From contig NZ_QCXY01000001.1 in NCBI RefSeq assembly GCF_003347495.1, positions 744,001 through 808,000 of the forward strand: DNA of 64,000 nucleotides, read 5' to 3'. Below are positions 1-7,857 of the stretch, piece after piece (position 1 is the first letter of the stretch; each line of letters opens with the position of its first letter). Position numbers and translations under genes: made by a program. Origin of the DNA: Pleomorphovibrio marinus (GTDB lineage: Bacteria; Bacteroidota; Bacteroidia; Cytophagales; Cyclobacteriaceae). Below the pieces are notes generated by a model. The model was given only the letters and a program-made list of their open reading frames with translations, was not told where the DNA came from and ran no database searches.

Positions 1-2108
1 GTAAATAAATTGGGTATGGCCATGCTGGACAACAGGTTTACAGTCCAACTAAAGTTGCTATTGTTGAACCCCTCCTCAATATTATCCCCAAATATTTCTG
101 AATAGAAAAAGTTTCCAGTCACGGTTGCATCCCACCAGTTGTTGATCTGCAACTGGTTAACTATCTCAAACCCGGTGCTATTCCTACGAGCCGCGTTTTC
201 CCTGGTTTGAATCGCTATATTTTCATCTGTCAACCTTATGACTCGGGTGAGCACATTGGTGGAGGCCCTATGGTACACTGTAGCATTCATAAGATACCTT
301 TCCCATCCTTTCATATAGCCAAACTCATAACTGTCTGTAAACTCAGGTTGTAAAAAGGGGTTTCCTATACTCAAATTAAGCAAATCCCTAACCCTGTATA
401 TAGGAGACAATGACCACAGGTTTGGCCTTGAAATCCTTCTGCTGTAGTTGGCGGAAAACTCTTGTTCCTCACCCATGTCATAGCTCAAATACATGGAAGG
501 AAAAAGATTAAAATAATTATTGACAATGGCCGCCTCTCTATCTCCTGCAAACCCAATTGTCTCTGTATATTCTGCTCTTAGCCCACCCTGATAACCAAAT
601 TTTCCCAAGGTGTTTCTGTAAGCAAAATATCCGGCATAAACATCCTCCTTGAATCTGTAGCTGTTACTTAAGGTATCAATCATTACCGGTTGAAATTCGG
701 TACCCTGATCACCCTGAAAAAAGTCCTGCTCCCTGTCCCATAAGGAAAATGTACCTTTTAAACCGGACTCTAATTCTCCGCCATTTTCAAAAGGCTTTAC
801 ATAGTCCAACTGGAAAACGTACAAATCACTAGTCTGAGGCCTGTCATTTATTTGAAGCAAATAATTTGCAGGTACTTCTTCCATGGAGGGATTAAAAAAA
901 GACTGCTCATACTCCTCAGTCTGCACCCTTTCATCTCGAGAATAGGACAAAGAAGTAAACAACTTTTGTCCCAAGGTATCTATTTCCCAATCATAATTTA
1001 ACCCGGTTTCAAAATTAAAGCTCTGCCTAACATCATCTTGATCCCGAACATACAGGCTATCCAAACCACGTTCGGTGTTGAGGTTTCTTTGGTTAAGCCG
1101 ATTAAAGCTTGTACGATCCCTAAAGTTGCCTTGGGCATAAAAACCTAGGGTACCTTTATCGGTTACGTTATAATCAAAGCCACCTCGAATCAGATGGGTA
1201 ATATCCACCCTTTCCCCGTAGGAATCCTGGTCCAAAAATTGGCTTATCCCAGGTATAAAATTTTCCCTAAAAGCCTCAGATTCCCTAAATGTCCTTCTAT
1301 TTTGGTAATTATAGGATGCGTAGTAATTTACCCGTCCAGCACCATAGTTTACGTTTATTCCGGCATTATACTTATCTCTTGTTCCAACAGATATATTGGC
1401 CTGACCATTCAGTCCAGTCTTTTCGTTTTTCTTCAATATAATATTGATGATACCTCCTACCCCTGCAGCGTCATATCGGGAAGAAGGGTTAGTGATCAGC
1501 TCCACAGATTTGATACTATTTGCTGGAAACTGCTCCAATATGGATTCTGCATCATCCCCGGAAAGGTTAGATGGTCTCCCGTTGATATAAATCAAAATAT
1601 CACCACTCCCTCTCATAGTGATTCCTCCTTCGTCATCCACCTGAATGGAAGGAAGGGTTTCCAAAAGCTCAGAGGCAGTAGCACCCTCTGCTACCACGCT
1701 GTTTTCTACATCGTACCTTCTCTTATCGATATCGGACTCAAAAATACTGGTTACTCCCTCCACCGTTACCTCATCCAAGCCAGTGGCACCAGAAAGCAAT
1801 TCTATATTTCCGAAATTGACATTTCTTTTATCGCCTAATGACACTTCCTTATAATAGCCATCATAACCTATAAAGCCAACCTTTAAGATATAATCTCCGG
1901 GCTGAGCAACAAAGTTGAAAGTTCCATCGATGTCCGACATGCCACCAGCTACTACAGAAGAGTCGGATTTGTCCAACAAGGCCACATTTGCAAACTCTAG
2001 TGGTTCCTTGCTTTCCGCATCTCGCACTTTTCCTTTTAAATCAACATCCTGCGCTAATACCGGAAAAACGAAGGTTAAGAAAGAAACTATTGTTAATAAT
2101 GCTCTCAT
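1..2108 (-). CDS. TonB-dependent outer-membrane receptor, OMP beta-barrel type (3' end beyond window)
   Basis: The reading frame is open from the ATG at 2108 to the window edge, about 702 codons, so the C-terminal part of the barrel is missing. It starts with a signal peptide (MRALLTIVSFLTFVFPVLAQ) followed by a carboxypeptidase-regulatory-like domain (about residues 23-105), a TonB plug (about 120-230, with the typical INGRPSNLSGDDAE and VELITNPSSRYDA segments) and many alternating aromatic barrel strands. This domain order is that of the outer-membrane beta-barrel family common in Bacteroidota, as in the receptor ending at 17941. It acts in the outer membrane, importing an unknown ligand with energy from TonB. 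No SusD partner or riboswitch lies upstream, so no substrate is proposed. Confidence 0.9.
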   Translation of the reverse strand, partial: MRALLTIVSFLTFVFPVLAQDVDLKGKVRDAESKEPLEFANVALLDKSDSSVVAGGMSDIDGTFNFVAQPGDYILKVGFIGYDGYYKEVSLGDKRNVNFGNIELLSGATGLDEVTVEGVTSIFESDIDKRRYDVENSVVAEGATASELLETLPSIQVDDEGGITMRGSGDILIYINGRPSNLSGDDAESILEQFPANSIKSVELITNPSSRYDAAGVGGIINIILKKNEKTGLNGQANISVGTRDKYNAGINVNYGAGRVNYYASYNYQNRRTFRESEAFRENFIPGISQFLDQDSYGERVDITHLIRGGFDYNVTDKGTLGFYAQGNFRDRTSFNRLNQRNLNTERGLDSLYVRDQDDVRQSFNFETGLNYDWEIDTLGQKLFTSLSYSRDERVQTEEYEQSFFNPSMEEVPANYLLQINDRPQTSDLYVFQLDYVKPFENGGELESGLKGTFSLWDREQDFFQGDQGTEFQPVMIDTLSNSYRFKEDVYAGYFAYRNTLGKFGYQGGLRAEYTETIGFAGDREAAIVNNYFNLFPSMYLSYDMGEEQEFSANYSRRISRPNLWSLSPIYRVRDLLNLSIGNPFLQPEFTDSYEFGYMKGWERYLMNATVYHRASTNVLTRVIRLTDENIAIQTRENAARRNSTGFEIVNQLQINNWWDATVTGNFFYSEIFGDNIEEGFNNSNFSWTVNLLSSMAIPNLF

Positions 2109-2412
2109 TATGATTTGGTTTAGGTCAAAAAAAGCAATTTTTGCTTTGAACGTTATAGGTTAAATGGGCATATGAGAAACACCGATACCTGCGGTCAGGT
2201 ACCAAATGCAAGAACTTAAAATGGGTTTTTACAGCCCTTAGGCTTTTTATGAACATCCCTTTAGCAACTAATGTTCACAATAAATGTATATACAATTAAA
2301 GTGCCGTAGGCTGTTCTAATATCTGATTTTATGTCAGTCCACAATATCAGGGATGAATGGAGAATAGCAATAAAGAAAGGTTTAAAATAAAATTTCCGAT
2401 AAAGAAAAAATT
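2109..2412. other. Intergenic region, no gene seen
   Basis: About 300 AT-rich bases between the divergently placed ends of the receptor start and the nucleoside phosphorylase stop. It should hold the promoter of the receptor gene. I see a short perfect inverted repeat (TACCTG CGGT CAGGTA, near 2187-2202) but no T-run after it, and no coding signal or known RNA motif. Confidence 0.5.
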
Positions 2413-3273
2413 TTAAATTTTTTCAAGCACGTGTTGGATCAATTTGTCCATGGCAAGGTCTGGGTTTTCAGAGAAATTTCCCTTTTTGCGATTGACTACC
2501 AACACGTTTAGGCTCAGCACCTCGTGACCCAATAGCTTCCCCAAAGAATAGTAACCTGCAGTTTCCATTTCAAAGTTGGTCATCTTCTTCCCATCAAAAC
2601 TCATGGAGGACAATTGATCCAACAACAAAGGTAAGCGAGGTTCCAGCCTCACCTGTCGACCCTGTGGAGCGAAAAAACCAGGACAGGTAACAGTAATTCC
2701 TGAAAGCAAGGAACTGCCAAGCCTATGTAGAAGTTCAGGAGAGGCATGCGCCAAATAGGGGGTAAAACCCAGTCCTAACTTCTCCATTACCATGGAGGCA
2801 AAGGCCTGCTCCCCCGCTAGTTGAGGGAATGAGTAAAAATTCATCAAAGTATCCAGCCCCAATGCAGATGTGGAGGCCAAAAGGCCATCCACAGGAATTT
2901 CCTCCTGCAAACTGCCAGAGGTACCAACTCGGACGATTTCTAACTTTAAAAAGCGCTCCTTAGGTTTCCTTGTATTAAAATCCACGTTGAATAGTGCATC
3001 CAGTTCGTTCAAAAATATTTCAACGTTGTCGGTGCCCATTCCAGTACTCATCACAGACAACTCCTTCCCTTGGAATATGCCAGTGTGGGTCACATACTCC
3101 CGGTGTCTTTGCTTCAGGACAATTCGGTCAAAATGCTTTGAAATCTTTTCTACCCGATCCGGGTCACCAACGGTAATTATTTTATCGGCAACATCTCCCG
3201 GCCTAAGGCCCAAGTGGTAAATTCGGCCATCCGTGTTGATGAGTAGTTCCGACTCAGCTATTCGATTTGACAT
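2413..3273 (-). CDS. Nucleoside phosphorylase (uridine phosphorylase-like)
   Basis: A 286-residue protein of the PNP/UDP phosphorylase family, which splits nucleosides with phosphate to free base and ribose-1-phosphate in the cytoplasm. Visible family signatures are VGDPDRVEKI (about 36-45, phosphate loop), MSTGMGTDNVEIFL (about 75-90), RVGTSGSLQ (about 115-123) and FEMETAGYYSLGKLLGHE (about 234-250), the last matching the ExE purine/pyrimidine and ribose-binding region. The length is a little above the usual 250. Its start overlaps the end of trhO by 20 bases, so the two are probably co-transcribed. The exact base preference cannot be read from the sequence; uridine is the nearest match by motif. 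Confidence 0.85.
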   Translation of the reverse strand: MSNRIAESELLINTDGRIYHLGLRPGDVADKIITVGDPDRVEKISKHFDRIVLKQRHREYVTHTGIFQGKELSVMSTGMGTDNVEIFLNELDALFNVDFNTRKPKERFLKLEIVRVGTSGSLQEEIPVDGLLASTSALGLDTLMNFYSFPQLAGEQAFASMVMEKLGLGFTPYLAHASPELLHRLGSSLLSGITVTCPGFFAPQGRQVRLEPRLPLLLDQLSSMSFDGKKMTNFEMETAGYYSLGKLLGHEVLSLNVLVVNRKKGNFSENPDLAMDKLIQHVLEKI

Positions 3274-4249
3274 TCAAAGCTGATTTGATCCTGTCCTTAT
3301 TCGGCTGCTGATAAAACCCTTTGTAGGGATTATAGCCATTGATGTTCTTTTGGTAGTATCCGGTACCGTTATAGGGTCTTTTTTCAGGATCTTCCTTACA
3401 TTCCACAGAACAAGCTCCCTCATATTCCCATCCACAGGCCTCACAGATTGGCACATGGATGTTACAAGTAGGATTGGCACAATTCACCATCCTATCAGAC
3501 CTGCTGCCGCAAATATGGCATTCGGAAACCACGGTTGGGTTAACATTATTTACTTCCACTGCCACCCTGTTATCGAAAACATAGCATTTGCCTTCAAAAT
3601 CTTCTCCACCTGCTTCCATGCCGTACTTGATGATACCTCCATGAAGTTGATAGACATCCTCGAAGCCTTGATCCAGCAAAAAGGCTGAAGCCTTTTCGCA
3701 TTTAATGCCACCGGTGCAATAGGTAAGCACCTTTTTCCCCTTAAGATGCTCAAGTTCCTTAACTTTCTCAGGGAATTCCCTGAAATTTTCAATATCCAAC
3801 CTCAAGGCATTCTTAAAATGCCCCAGTTTGTGCTCATAATTAGACCTTACATCCAATATCACCACGTCCTCCCGGTCTTTCATCGCCTTAAACTCCCGGG
3901 GCTCCAGGTGTTTGCCAGTCCTTATTTTCGGATCGATATGCCTTAGCCCGGAGTGCACGATTTCCGACTTTGCACGTACATTGATTTTGGAAAAGGCATG
4001 AGAGTGATGGGTATCGATCTTAAATTCCGTATCCGCAAATCTAGGGTCACCCTGAACATACTCCATGTATTTTTCACAATCTGCCTTCAACCCAGATACA
4101 GTTCCATTTAGGCCCTCACCGGAGATAATGATCCTTCCCCTGATATTGTTTTGAATACAAAACAGATGATGCTCTTCCCGATAGGCCTCAGGATCCTGAA
4201 TAGGAGCATAACAGTAATAAAGTAAAATGTAATACGCTTCTTTTTCCAT
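3254..4249 (-). CDS. trhO: tRNA uridine(34) 5-hydroxylase TrhO (rhodanese-like)
   Basis: 331 residues. The family catalyses oxygen-dependent hydroxylation of wobble U34 in some tRNAs, the first step to 5-(carboxy)methoxyuridine. The N-terminal acylphosphatase-like part contains IRGRIIISGEGLNGTVSG (about 36-53); a rhodanese domain follows (about 115-215) with the active cysteine in LTYCTGGIKCEKA at Cys178. The C-terminal tail carries eight cysteines (244, 247, 257, 262, 269, 272, 280, 284), spaced like zinc ligands. It shares an operon with the downstream phosphorylase (20-base overlap). E. coli YceA is the reference member. Identification is firm; the metal in the tail is inference. Confidence 0.9.
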   Translation of the reverse strand: MEKEAYYILLYYCYAPIQDPEAYREEHHLFCIQNNIRGRIIISGEGLNGTVSGLKADCEKYMEYVQGDPRFADTEFKIDTHHSHAFSKINVRAKSEIVHSGLRHIDPKIRTGKHLEPREFKAMKDREDVVILDVRSNYEHKLGHFKNALRLDIENFREFPEKVKELEHLKGKKVLTYCTGGIKCEKASAFLLDQGFEDVYQLHGGIIKYGMEAGGEDFEGKCYVFDNRVAVEVNNVNPTVVSECHICGSRSDRMVNCANPTCNIHVPICEACGWEYEGACSVECKEDPEKRPYNGTGYYQKNINGYNPYKGFYQQPNKDRIKSALNVKSNS

Positions 4250-4294
4250 AACCTATGTCCTGTTTCATGCAGGATGTTAATCTCTCTTCTTATC

Positions 4295-4933
4295 TTATGC
4301 CTCAATGGCTTTGGCGGGGTTTCCAAAAACGGTTTGGTTTTCCTCCACATCTCCAATCACCATGGATCCTGCACCAATACGGGCATTTTTGCCAATTTTT
4401 ACCCCGGCTACAATATTGGCACCAGAGCCCACAAAAGCGCCATTCTCGATTACTACCCCTGCATTTATGGTGGCTCCCGCACCAATCTGTACATAGTCCC
4501 CAAGTCTGGCCTGATGTTCTACGTTGGCATTGGTATGGAAGATGCAATGGTTTCCCACTACGGCACCCGCTCCTATAGTTACCTTGGCATTAATAAAATT
4601 ACCATGGCCAATGGCAGCATCCGTGGATATATAGGAAGTCTTGTGCAAGGCATTAACAGGTTGAACCTTTCTCCTTTCATTCAATAGCTTAACGAGGAAT
4701 TTTCTGTAGGAGGCATCCTCCACGGCTACAAAGGCTTCACATTTCTTCCCAATGAGTTTTAAAAAGCCATCATCTTCAGGGCTGCCTAAGACTCCCACAT
4801 GGTTAATCTCAGTATGGTGCAAGGCCTCATCCTCATCCAATAGCCCGTATACTACTATTTCGTTGCTGTTGAAGATTTCCAAAGCGGGATGAGCTATTCC
4901 TTTGGCCCCCAATATGATTACCGGTTTTTCCAT
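4295..4933 (-). CDS. PglD/NeuD-family sugar O- or N-acyltransferase (left-handed beta-helix)
   Basis: 212 residues. The first 85 residues form a Rossmann-like lobe beginning EKPVIILGAKGIAHPALEIF; from about residue 95 on there are hexapeptide repeats (IGHGNFINAKVTIGAGAVVG and onward) ending in VFGNPAKAI, the usual close of this fold. A histidine in ANVEHQARLGDYV sits where PglD and NeuD have their catalytic base. The family acetylates amino sugars for surface polysaccharide or glycoprotein synthesis using acetyl-CoA. No nucleotide-sugar genes are adjacent, so the acceptor is unknown. It lies 45 bases upstream of trhO on the same strand and may share its transcript. Confidence 0.8.
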   Translation of the reverse strand: MEKPVIILGAKGIAHPALEIFNSNEIVVYGLLDEDEALHHTEINHVGVLGSPEDDGFLKLIGKKCEAFVAVEDASYRKFLVKLLNERRKVQPVNALHKTSYISTDAAIGHGNFINAKVTIGAGAVVGNHCIFHTNANVEHQARLGDYVQIGAGATINAGVVIENGAFVGSGANIVAGVKIGKNARIGAGSMVIGDVEENQTVFGNPAKAIEA

Positions 4934-4983
4934 ATTTGAATTTTAATCCGCAAAATTACAGTAAAATAGCTTCCCAAACAACG

Positions 4984-6282
4984 TCAAGCCGTTTGGGGCC
5001 TTAGCAGGTTTTGTCCGATTTTACATTCCAGACACCTTTTGCTCTTACAGTAATTGTTGTACAGACCAATCATACCTTGCGTATCAAATGCCTGTTTGGC
5101 CTCCCAACCTACCTGCGAAAATTTTCTAATGATGCTGTTTTCTTCAGCCCCAATCTGTTGAAGGAAATCAAAACACTTTTCCTGCCATTCCGGCGCATCA
5201 ATATATTGCCCATAGGCATACCAAAGGGGAACAGTAAAATTGATCGCTAGGAGGTCCAGGGTTTGGGCACTCAAGGTTCTTTCTGAAGACTTACCGGAAG
5301 ATTTCCCAAAATGATAATGCTTCTGCCAGTAGGGGCTTACCTCTTGGGCAAACAACTCATGCATGCGGTGTCGGTTTTTCATCTCATACAATACGGTAGA
5401 CAACAGGTTGGGACACTTATGTAGCAAGGCCGCAAGTTGCGCCAATCGTATGGTTGGGTAATTTCCTGGCCTTACCGCCATAAATTTCCATTCAGATGGG
5501 TAAAGACGGTTTTTTATGGAATATTTATTCTCTAAGAAAAGGTATTCGCTGACCAGGGACTGGGGATACTCTTCAAAAAGCTGATAATTCAACAATCCTG
5601 ACTGCCCGAAAATCAAGGCTTCTTGGCCCAACCTATTGCCACTGTGCTTTTTTAAAAGCAAATAAGGAAGGGTGCGGGCAAGCCTCAACATGGGCTTACC
5701 ATTAGTTTTGAATCCAAAACAATAAAATAGCCATTGATAGGCGGTTTCCTCCCAATTCCCTCCGTTCTCACGGAGCAAATCCAACACCATCCTACTCTTC
5801 TCTGTAAATCGCTCCACCAAAGCCTTCTCAAGGGTAGAGAATTTCAAGATATCCTGGATCTCGGACAGGGCATAGCCACAGATGACCGAAAATCTGGAGC
5901 CCAGCAGTCTTTCATAGTTACGCACAACGTCTAAAAACACTTTGCCCTTTAGTGCCAATACCGGCAGATAGGTGCCGTCACTCCTGCAAATTTCGGCATC
6001 ATGATCCCAAACCACATGCAGAATGACACTATTGTAGGCAGGATCGACCTCGTGGCCGTGGGAATTCCAATCAGAGGACTTTAAATGAACCTCCACATGG
6101 CCATGATAATCCATGTTACCGATCCTAATATGGGATTCCTTAAAATCAGGGCCTTCATGAAAATTGTGAAAGCCTATTTTCACGACCTGAATGGGCTCCC
6201 CTTCTTCTGTTACCGCCTGTTTTTTGTCAAAATATTGGTACTTCCATACCAGTTGCAGAAAATTCTCTTGAAATTGGGTCAT
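4984..6282 (-). CDS. DUF2851 family protein
   Basis: 432 residues with no signal peptide or membrane segment, so cytoplasmic. The N-terminal block (FHEGPDFKESHIRIG, VEVHLKSSDWNSHGH, VILHVVWDHDAE; about residues 40-115) is the hallmark of DUF2851, a family almost confined to Bacteroidota. The C-terminus has a short cysteine motif, YCKSKRCLECKIG (about 412-424). The conserved D/E/K/H residues of the N-terminal block resemble a nuclease-like metal site, but no activity is established and I do not assign one. It sits 50 bases upstream of the acyltransferase on the same strand. Confidence 0.85.
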   Translation of the reverse strand: MTQFQENFLQLVWKYQYFDKKQAVTEEGEPIQVVKIGFHNFHEGPDFKESHIRIGNMDYHGHVEVHLKSSDWNSHGHEVDPAYNSVILHVVWDHDAEICRSDGTYLPVLALKGKVFLDVVRNYERLLGSRFSVICGYALSEIQDILKFSTLEKALVERFTEKSRMVLDLLRENGGNWEETAYQWLFYCFGFKTNGKPMLRLARTLPYLLLKKHSGNRLGQEALIFGQSGLLNYQLFEEYPQSLVSEYLFLENKYSIKNRLYPSEWKFMAVRPGNYPTIRLAQLAALLHKCPNLLSTVLYEMKNRHRMHELFAQEVSPYWQKHYHFGKSSGKSSERTLSAQTLDLLAINFTVPLWYAYGQYIDAPEWQEKCFDFLQQIGAEENSIIRKFSQVGWEAKQAFDTQGMIGLYNNYCKSKRCLECKIGQNLLRPQTA

Positions 6283-6346
6283 AAAAAGTGGATTTAAAAG
6301 TTATCCACTCAAATTACCAAATAATGTGTAAAAACACAACAATTGA

Positions 6347-7168
6347 TTACCCCTTGTAATACCTATCCAAAAGTTGCACCATCTCTTCCTTAACATTTTC
6401 AGCCGCCTTTTTTGCTGCACTTGCAAAATCGGAACCGGATGAAGCAAAAATTATTCCTCGTGATGAATTGACCAGTAGCCCAACATCCGGGTTGATCCCG
6501 TACCTTACTACCTCTTCCAGATTCCCGCCCTGGGCACCTACACCAGGTACCAAAAAGAAATGATCTGAAGCAATTTTTCTTACCCTAGCAATGTCTTCCC
6601 CCCTAGTGGCACCAACTACAAACATCAAATTCTCAGGCGTGCCCCATGCCATACTCTTTTGGACAACCTCTTCATATAAGGGTTTTTGGTTCCCTCCTTG
6701 GATCAATTGAAAATCTTTACTCCCATGATTAGAGGTTAAGGCAAGAAGAATTACCCACTTATCCTTAAACTCCAAAAAAGGCGACACACTATCCTCTCCC
6801 ATGTAAGGTGCCACAGTAACAGCATCCGCATTTAGCCGCTCAAAAAACGCCTTGGCGTATAGGGATGATGTATTACCTATATCCCCACGCTTGGCATCGG
6901 CGATAAGGAAGGTTTCTTTGGGCAAGTACTCCATGGTTTTCTGCAAAGAATCCCATCCTTGCCCTCCTAAAGCCTCATAAAAAGCTAAATTGGGCTTATA
7001 GGCAACCGCATTGTCTATGGTGGCATCTATTATTGCCTTATTGAAAACAAATAGGGGGTCACTTTCCTTGTGAAGATGTGCTGGTAATTTCTCCATTACT
7101 GGATCAAGACCAACACATAAAAAAGATTGCTTGTCCAGGATGTGCTGCTTCAGTTCATTTCTATGCAT
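6347..7168 (-). CDS. pyrF: Orotidine 5'-phosphate decarboxylase (type 2)
   Basis: 273 residues, the length of the larger subfamily 2 enzymes. It decarboxylates OMP to UMP, the last step of pyrimidine synthesis. The catalytic set is visible in LIADAKRGDIGNT (Asp91, Lys93, Asp96), with substrate lysine in AYKPNLAFYEA (Lys58). The C-terminal phosphate-gripper region reads VGLLVNSSRGIIFAS. The gene lies 22 bases downstream of the lolA-like gene, on the same strand as ftsK and pyrD, so two pyrimidine genes occur within 5 kb. The family call is firm. Confidence 0.95.
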   Translation of the reverse strand: MHRNELKQHILDKQSFLCVGLDPVMEKLPAHLHKESDPLFVFNKAIIDATIDNAVAYKPNLAFYEALGGQGWDSLQKTMEYLPKETFLIADAKRGDIGNTSSLYAKAFFERLNADAVTVAPYMGEDSVSPFLEFKDKWVILLALTSNHGSKDFQLIQGGNQKPLYEEVVQKSMAWGTPENLMFVVGATRGEDIARVRKIASDHFFLVPGVGAQGGNLEEVVRYGINPDVGLLVNSSRGIIFASSGSDFASAAKKAAENVKEEMVQLLDRYYKG

Positions 7169-7190
7169 TTACAAAAATAAAAAATGGCAC

Positions 7191-7835
7191 TTACCTTAGG
7201 TCAATGATTTCGATGTTTTTATGCTCGTTGGTGTTGAAAACAAAATAATCGTCCTGAAAACTCTGGTTTTTTTGAACCTCCTTGAATTTATACTGGAATT
7301 TACCTCCTGCATCGTCCTGGATTTCCCAGGCCACCAGGTCTTTCGTAGCTTTTTCTACAAATAACCGAATCTCCTTGAATTGGCTTGATTTCCTCTCGGA
7401 AGTAAGCAGGATTTCATAGACGGGCTTTCCTTCCATGTTTTCTTCCCCTATAACCTGGCTTTCGTATCCCTTTTTATAGATGTTGTACACATTCGAAGGA
7501 GTTAGTTCATCGCTGTTTTCCTCCACACTGTTGATAGTTACTTCCTCGTAACGGGAAGACTTGATATATGTCCAGACCGTGTTGCCATCATTATAAATTT
7601 CCTGATCATCCAGCACAAGCCTGTATTTGTCCCCTTTTACGGTCACCTCACCGGTATTGGCCTGAATTACACCATCTGTATCCGTAGAATAGGTGTATTC
7701 AAAAGTAGCCTTAAACCCATCCAACTGTTGATACCTTTCACTTACCTCCTCCAATATTTTTTCTGCACTTTGTGCTACTACTTCAATATTGGTCCCCATC
7801 ATCAGGAGAACACCTGCAACCACTGATTTAAGCAT
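7191..7835 (-). CDS. LolA-like outer-membrane lipoprotein carrier protein
   Basis: 214 residues. A signal peptide ends near residue 22 (VVAGVLLMMGTNIEVVAQ), so the protein is periplasmic. The rest matches the LolA fold by pattern: an N-terminal helix SAEKILEEVSERYQQLDGFKATFEYTY-like region, then paired strands with GEVTVKGDKYRLVLDDQEIY and DGNTVWTYIKSSRYEEV, a segment typical of LolA-like proteins in Bacteroidota. LolA shuttles lipoproteins from the LolCDE transporter to the outer membrane, which fits a genome rich in surface lipoproteins. It follows ftsK by 22 bases, a neighbourhood common in this phylum. Confidence 0.85.
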   Translation of the reverse strand: MLKSVVAGVLLMMGTNIEVVAQSAEKILEEVSERYQQLDGFKATFEYTYSTDTDGVIQANTGEVTVKGDKYRLVLDDQEIYNDGNTVWTYIKSSRYEEVTINSVEENSDELTPSNVYNIYKKGYESQVIGEENMEGKPVYEILLTSERKSSQFKEIRLFVEKATKDLVAWEIQDDAGGKFQYKFKEVQKNQSFQDDYFVFNTNEHKNIEIIDLR

Positions 7836-7857
7836 TTTTCTATCCGTATATAATTTT

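Noticed and set aside
1194-1838. A 214-codon open frame on the plus strand.
   Set aside because: It lies wholly antisense to the plug and barrel region of the truncated receptor, whose frame shows strong domain signatures; the plus-strand translation has no recognisable feature.
4274-4687. A 137-codon plus-strand frame over the acyltransferase gene.
   Set aside because: Antisense to the hexapeptide repeats; its periodic look is a mirror of the repeats in the real gene.
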